From Echinococcus granulosus (taxonomy: Eukaryota > Platyhelminthes > Cestoda > Cyclophyllidea > Taeniidae), in NCBI RefSeq assembly GCF_000524195.1, contig NW_020170398.1, positions 32,087 through 96,086 of the forward strand: a stretch of 64,000 nt of DNA, in the 5' to 3' direction. Shown one piece after another: positions 57,901 through 64,000 of this stretch (its first letter is position 1; every line of letters starts with the position of its first letter). A model generated the notes under the pieces. The model did not search any database, was not told where the DNA came from, and saw only the letters and a list, made by a program, of their open reading frames with translations. The translations under genes and the position numbers were made by a program.

Positions 57901-60019
57901 GGAAATAGAGGCAGCTACAAATTGGTGAATGCCCTTTTCAGTCTCAAAATTGTTTATCCACTTATTTCTACATCGACAATGGTCAACTAATATACAAAAG
58001 CAATTGAAACTTCCTATGTAAAGGAGCGAATTCCATAAAATTTTCCTTGTGTGCTCTCGTCGACTATGTCCCCTCTACCTTCTAGCTAATACTGCTCAGT
58101 GGTGTCACTGTCAAGAAACAAGTAAAGACATCATTTTATTTTGTGCCGCCAATTTCCTAAAAAGGGAAACCTTAAATCAGTAAATAAGTTGTGATATTTT
58201 GTTTATTATCATATTTTCGCTTTAAAAACTCGTCGTTATTGCATTTTTTTCCATTTCGAGTGGGGGATAAAGTAAGTGGGGCTTTTTAATGGTATCGGAT
58301 AAAAACTTTGCTAGGAGTCAGTATGCACAATCATGTTTACACAAGTATCTATAACTGGTTTTGACATTGCTTTGAGGTACAAACTCGATGGTGGACTTAA
58401 ATAGATGAGTTAAGACAGCTAATTCACTGTGACTAAAAGTGGAAGTGATACGACCGAGGTTCATATTACGTGATCTACAAGAGATTTACTAGGAATGATT
58501 TCCGGCACTACCGGTTTTTTATTGGAACTTTTATATAATCTACCTATCCAGTCCGTATGCTTACCCCCGCTCGAAGAAGTAGAGATTTGATTCTGTACTA
58601 CTTAATAATGTGGAGCTTAAAATGTTGCTATTCAGCTTAATAACATTAAAACAAACGTTTAGTGTTAGCTTTACAATAATAAACTACGAGTTGAAGGCGA
58701 ATTTTTGAGTGTAATGGAATTGGGCAAACACTTAATCAGAAAAAAATTTGATCCAAAATTCACCTTCAGCTTTCCCACAACCCCTTAATCTTCTCTTCGC
58801 TGTTTTCACAAATAAATCCCAAAGTGTGTCCGTAATGACAGGGGATGTATTTGGGGGACAGGAAAGCTCCAAATACATCGCATTTGTTTCAGATTGTAAA
58901 TTTTTTTTTGTGTAGAGGCAATTTTATCTCCCGACATGAAGCACCTGGCACATAACTTTAGCGCACGATGGCCATCATGTGACAGAATGCAATTTCCATG
59001 GAGGTTTTGCAACGATGGGTGCCTCAGAATGGCGATTTAGATCCAAGTTGTAAAAAGGGTCATTTTTTTCAGATAGTTGTACTCCCATGACATGTTCACC
59101 CCCACTCACTAAATCAGTCCTCCTCCCCACTCTTTTTACTTTTATAAAATTAAACATTTCCCCAGGTTTTTTGGAAAATGGCAATCTTTAGTGCCCTACT
59201 TAATTATTTCAAAAGCTGTACTTATCAGAAAAATTTTCAAAGGTTTTACATTAGTTCTGTTTGGTCATATTAAGTGATCTGCTAGAGCTGTGAGCGGCTC
59301 ATAAAAAAACGCAATAATCCGTTTTATGGCCAGCTATAAACGTAGTGCAATTAAAGAGCAGGATTGTTCCTGCCTTTGAAAAATGCAATTTCGGTACCAT
59401 TAAACTACATTTTAGCTGTCATGTTAATATCTGCAAAGTAAGTTGGAATGTGACCTGACTTTGTTGATTATTTAATTGTTTTAAATCTCATGGATTTGTA
59501 GTGAGGCTGATCAAGGTGCATGCTTGTAAGGGGAGTACAGTCAGCCCTCAGTTACAAGTGCTAATGGGATTAGGGTTAGGGTGCATTAAATAATTATATT
59601 TCGTAAGGTATAAATGCTCTAAAAACATGCTGATACGATCACAGTGCCAAAAACGCCATTAGGTGACAAAAGGCGTTACATTTAATGAGGAATTTGCCAG
59701 AATCCCTGCTTGAGCGTTTCGAGGTGCAATGCAACAGCTTATTTTTTTACTCCAACACCAGTTGCAATTACCAGTTTGTGAACGGATTCTATTTTTTCAG
59801 TCTTCACGATCGCTTTAAATTATTTTTATTAGTAAAGTCTCCTTTTCTGTCACTTGAACAGTAATAAAAGACGTCCCATACTTTAACCGCAAGACGTGGT
59901 GGAAAACAACACATACGTAGATGATTTTACTATCAAAAATATTTCAATGTATATGATAGGACTTGAAAAGGTAAAGGTGGGTATTTACAATATTTCAATT
60001 GTTGGTGTTTGCTTTTTAT
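54943..60019. other. No recognised gene
   Basis: Scattered frames (for example 55,149-55,454 minus; 57,700-57,990 plus) lack recognisable motifs. Two tandem TTAGGG units occur at 59,570-59,581. Confidence 0.4.
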
Positions 60020-60195
60020 CCCTCGGTTTTGGCAATGGGTCACTTAAAGGGGCTCTGCCATTGTACCTCCATCGAGTGGCCCTGCCTCTGAGCCATGCCT
60101 GTAGCCCAGCCCTACTATACGTCGGCGGTGCATTTTCGGCTGGAGTATTATCTATTCCTTTGTCTTCAGAGAATCCTCAAGGCGCTACATATTTA
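60020..60195 (-). repeat. R2 module (reverse)
   Basis: A reverse copy ending with GTCTTCAGAGAATCCTCAAG and containing CCATCGAGTGGCCCTGCC. It lies outside any E1 copy, so R2 moves or is copied independently. Confidence 0.55.
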
Positions 60196-60199
60196 TATT

Positions 60200-63100
60200 T
60201 TAGTGGTGTTATATTCCGACAAATTGATTAAAATAATAATATTCCAACACGGTGATTTAAACATAATTCCAAAATGAGAGTTAATAGGCATTGTTGGGAG
60301 AAGCAATAAATTATCCTGATGATTCTCAAGCCGGATTAGTCAACGGCCAGATGGGCGAGATCTTACTATATAGTCAAAAAAGTAAAAAAGTAGCCATGAA
60401 CACATGGAATCTCCAAAAGCTTTCATTGATAGCATCAGATATTAACTAACCTCAACTATTATCGTGCTATTCGCGAAATCAGGTTAAAAGCAAACCGCTA
60501 ATTCCCGAGATCTTTTTTTAAAGTTGGTTTTATTGCGGTGGAGGTAATTAATATCGTCGGCTCTTGCCAGTTTTATTGTTGGGGATCATGAAGTAGAAAA
60601 GTGTTTTTTAAATGCTACTGTGAATACAATAGATGCATCTGATACAAAAACGTGAAATGCATTCCTACACCTATTCCATTTCATCTAACTAAATAATTAT
60701 TCATTTCACAGTTTATTATTCACCATCAATCCAAATGTGCAAGCTTAGTTACGTAGAGCCTGTCTTCTTATCTTGTAAGCATTTTAAAAAGGGCTGATTT
60801 TTGAAATGAGGTGAAAAGCACTCTTTTAATATGATTAAATTAAAAATTCATTTAAAAATATTGCAAAGTTAGTTTTTCGCTTCCTCTTTAGGTAACTAAA
60901 ACACTCAAGAAATCAGAGATGTGCGAAGATGGTGGATCCTGCCTCTCTGTGCGGTAGTCGATATCGTGGAGAACGAACATGAATATTTGAAGTAAGGAAG
61001 TAATTATGCATAACCTCCTATCATCCTTCATAATAATAGTCGGCGTGGTCTAAGGACCACTATGGCTGTATAAATCCAAGACCTTACTTCGGGCTACCTT
61101 ATGGTCCAAGTGTGAAAGCAGATACAAGGAAAGTAAGTTAACCGCTTTCTCGGCTTATTAATCAAACTCTTCTTCTCGAAAACGTTTTCCTTCTTTAATA
61201 AACTTAAAGAACAGCCACATTTGATAGGACATAAGTAAGGAAAAAACTGCCACAACTCTGGTTAGCATAAGAAAGCTTATAAATCCAGGTGTTTTTGGTA
61301 TTGTCTGGGGCAAGAATAATCAACACCTTTCCACTTCAACAAGTATTCTTACATGAGAGGCAGCTTTTCAATTGCAAAACTTCAGTCAGATGGAAGGGAG
61401 AAGTGAGAGAGTGGTGACTGTGAACATTCACGGTTGTGAATTATTGAAACACACTGCAACAGCTATAGCGAAAGCAAGGAAAAGTTGCATACTGTCATTC
61501 TGATCGGTGTAATGTAAAACTACTAGCGAGTTGAAAAAGGGATCAGCTTGAATACTGCCCTGCTTCAACTGACCCTAAATAAAATACATCTAAAATGAAA
61601 GAATTTTTATGACAAGTAGTAAGGAAAAGTTAATATGTGTTAATTAGTTCGTGGAATAAATGCACCACCAATGGTTTCTAACACCTCGTCTCACATTAAA
61701 AAGTCAAAATAGTTTAATTAAAAGAATGCATCTCTATCCTTTATTCATTGTGTAGCATCTACGCAAGATCACGAATTCTTCACAAAGTACAGAGAATAAA
61801 TTTGCGGGATGGAAACGCGAACATTCGTAACGGAAGAATTCTTTTCTGGAGACATCTCCTAAAAAGGGGCAAGAGGAGGGGAAGACTTCAAATTGCTGGG
61901 TGTGGCAGGAAGTGCGAAATTGACTAATAAAAAACCTCAATCTAATAGTGTTGCGTTAAAAATAGTTCTTGCAAAACGTTAATAAATAACCATTTGAGAT
62001 AGTGGCTTTTTGGGAAGAGAGGTACTTTAATGTCCAGAAAAACAAACGCAAACACATTTACAAGTTCGTTTTCTTAAATTGCATGTGTATCGCACGTTTC
62101 AAAACGTAAAATTGAATTATTTTTGACAAATCTATAAGGAAAATTAAGATTCTAAGACTTTTGACAATGGTTAATCCAATTCCAGGTGTCTAATTCAACG
62201 TGCACGAGCTTCTCTGCATACCGGCCTACAACTACTTTACAGTGAAGCCTAACTAAATGCTAAAAACTCTTTGATACATTTGATTTTGTTGAACTAATTA
62301 GCTTTTCAATCTAGCAATCTTTCGCAACTAGAAGTGAGCTTTTTACTTTCACTTCTAAGCAACGTTTTTCCCTTAAGAATTGGCCCCAGTCACCTTCGAT
62401 TCCATCTTACTTTTGTTTTCAACTATCTTGCCTAATTTGCATGTGATCTTATGATTGACTCTTTGATGACAAAAAAGAGCGGCAGCACTTGGACCGTGAA
62501 AATGATAAGGCTAGTGAGAATGAGCATGAGACTATATCTTCATTCCTTTCTCCCCCCCCCGCCCCACTCATAAAGTTTGATATAGGTCATTCCCAAAAGT
62601 AGGTTTTTGATATCGGGTATGGCATCTTACACAGTATAACTTTTCAAGAATAAAAGTAAAAAAATAATCTTCTCAATGCTTTACTAATCCTAGTGGTTTA
62701 TCGAACAAATATCTCTTGTATACATCAAAATTGCATTTTCGTAATTGCTATTTAGCCCTCAGTAAACGCATACCTCATGAAAATTTACTTAATCTTGCTA
62801 TGACTTCCACCCATCAGACGACGTAGATGTCAACAACTTGATTCCTTGCCCATGTTGGATATCGGCATGCAGTGCTCTCTAGGATGCGGTTTGGACGATA
62901 GTTCTGCCCATGTATACCGCACATCGCATACCTCACCTTCTCGAAATACCTTCAAATTTGACAAGAAGATAGCTTCTGTAGATCTCAAACCGAATTTAAC
63001 ACCATTCTTTCCCATCCTTTAGGTCCTGTTCATATTTTATAAAGTGAGGGTGGATTCAACGGAAGGTAGAACAGTGAAAAGCACAACAAAGAAAATCGAC

Positions 63101-63930
63101 GAAAGACTGACGTATATCTATGCTACGCTGAGCGTATGAATGAATAATCATCCACATTTTTCAGTTCTCTACAGGTTCTAGTTAGCCTCCACGGTGAGGT
63201 ATTCGGGCAACTGCAAGTACCTTCTTGGTCACCTGGTCATTGCAATTTGGGTATTTAATGTCGAACGCAGGAGTCATGCTGTGGTCGTTAATCCAAGTAA
63301 TGCTGGTAAGTGTAATAAAAAAGCCATTTTGTTACCATATTCGACTGCATTGGCACACATTAGCCGCAGGTCTTATCAAATCTGCGAATTGTGAAGGGAA
63401 TCGACATTCATTTTTAATTTGGTTCTACAGGAGTCCCGAAAAAAATAAACTGCGACAGAATTATCCTCTCAGAGACGGTAATATAGATACGTAGAAAAAT
63501 TTACAGACCATAAAATTGTGTGAATTAATCCACTTATTTAATTCTCACTCATAAAGGTGTATATGTGGCATCATAATGTGGGCTCAAAATTACTTTTTAC
63601 TTTTAAAAAGGCCAGAATTGTAAGAAATGCAAGGTATTAATGTGAGCTGAGTAAGGAATACAGGCGGACGAATTTAAACACTGCCGGGAATTTGAATAAC
63701 ACGAAAAATCGCTTAGTCATAAAATTCAAAAGATGGCAAAATAGTTATCACTTAAGAAAAGAGAAGAAAATAATGATATAAAATTGTTTTAGCAATTTGT
63801 TGATTAAAACAATGTGATTAGAACTAGACCAACTTTCAGATTTTTTAAAATATTTGGGAGACAACGGATGGAATCCATTAAAACCTGTAGAGAACCAAAA
63901 ATAATACCAATTATTGTCCAAAGAATGGAT
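60200..63930. other. No recognised gene
   Basis: AT-rich sequence. A cytosine run lies at 62,552-62,560. A 61-codon minus-strand frame at 62,830-63,015 (TEAIFLSNLKVF, DVRYTWAELSSKPHPREHC) looks protein-like but is unassigned. Confidence 0.4.
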
Positions 63931-63934
63931 GTAC

Positions 63935-64000
63935 GCTAGTGTAGCGTCCCGGGACTCCCTGAAGACGAAAGAAGACACAATACTCGGGCAGAATATATAT
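63935..64000 (+). repeat. R2 module (forward), cut by the window end
   Basis: It begins GTAGCGTCCCGGGACTCCCT and continues GAAGACGAAAGAAGACACAA to the last base. It is the best-preserved version of the module start. Confidence 0.6.

Noticed and set aside
63948..63975. Hammerhead-ribozyme-like CTGAAGACGAAAG in R2 modules
   Set aside because: CTGANGA and GAAA are present but there is no stem II between them and no flanking stems, so the catalytic fold cannot form.
1..64000. CRISPR arrays, bacterial operons, rRNA genes
   Set aside because: No regularly spaced identical repeats, no ribosome-binding sites with tandem genes, and no rRNA-like stretches were seen; the window is eukaryotic.

Overview
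The window looks like nuclear DNA of an invertebrate animal, and I lean towards a flatworm (Platyhelminthes). It is AT-rich and gene-poor, with standard-code genes split by introns. One complete gene has introns of only 32-60 nt and its neighbour has introns of 30 and 36 nt, a pattern known from schistosomes and other flatworms. The organism call is an inference; no species is claimed. Exons were read by eye from conserved protein sequence, splice sites and phase, because most genes here are cut into pieces too short to show as ORFs.

Layout. Bases 1-34,150 hold no intact gene that I can recognise. This part is a mosaic of old dispersed repeats: a ~1.65 kb element (E1) in inverted and direct copies, a ~180 bp module (R2) that recurs at least ten times, several diverged repeat pairs, and a truncated UTP14 pseudogene at 21.4-21.7 kb. 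That pseudogene lies in a segmental duplication of the 34.8-37.0 kb region.

Bases 34,150-52,370 form the gene-bearing part. UTP14 (minus strand, small-subunit processome) runs from its stop at 34,180 to an exon ending at 41,456; its first exon(s) were not found. Diverging from it on the plus strand is an axonemal dynein light intermediate chain (DNALI1/p28-like, 42,635-45,937). Next comes a possible unrecognised minus-strand gene (46,972-47,466). It is followed by a short plus-strand gene (47,800-48,075) for a secreted peptide precursor whose C-terminal part resembles CRF/DH44-family hormones and ends in Gly-Lys-stop. At 50,936-51,568 lies a minus-strand NOL12/RRP17-like gene (pre-rRNA processing). 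It is head-to-head, across 251 bp, with a complete five-exon NDUFA5 gene (respiratory complex I, 51,820-52,329).

Bases 52,370-64,000 are again without a recognisable gene. They include a diverged copy of a repeat seen at 1.56 kb, an unusual 236-codon open frame of uncertain meaning at 54.2-54.9 kb, and two R2 modules, one cut by the window end.

UTP14 and NOL12 both act in nucleolar ribosome production, NDUFA5 in mitochondria, and DNALI1 in cilia. No shared pathway links the whole cluster. The shared feature is tight, often divergent spacing inside a repeat-rich landscape. The item most worth following up is the hormone-like precursor at 47.8 kb.
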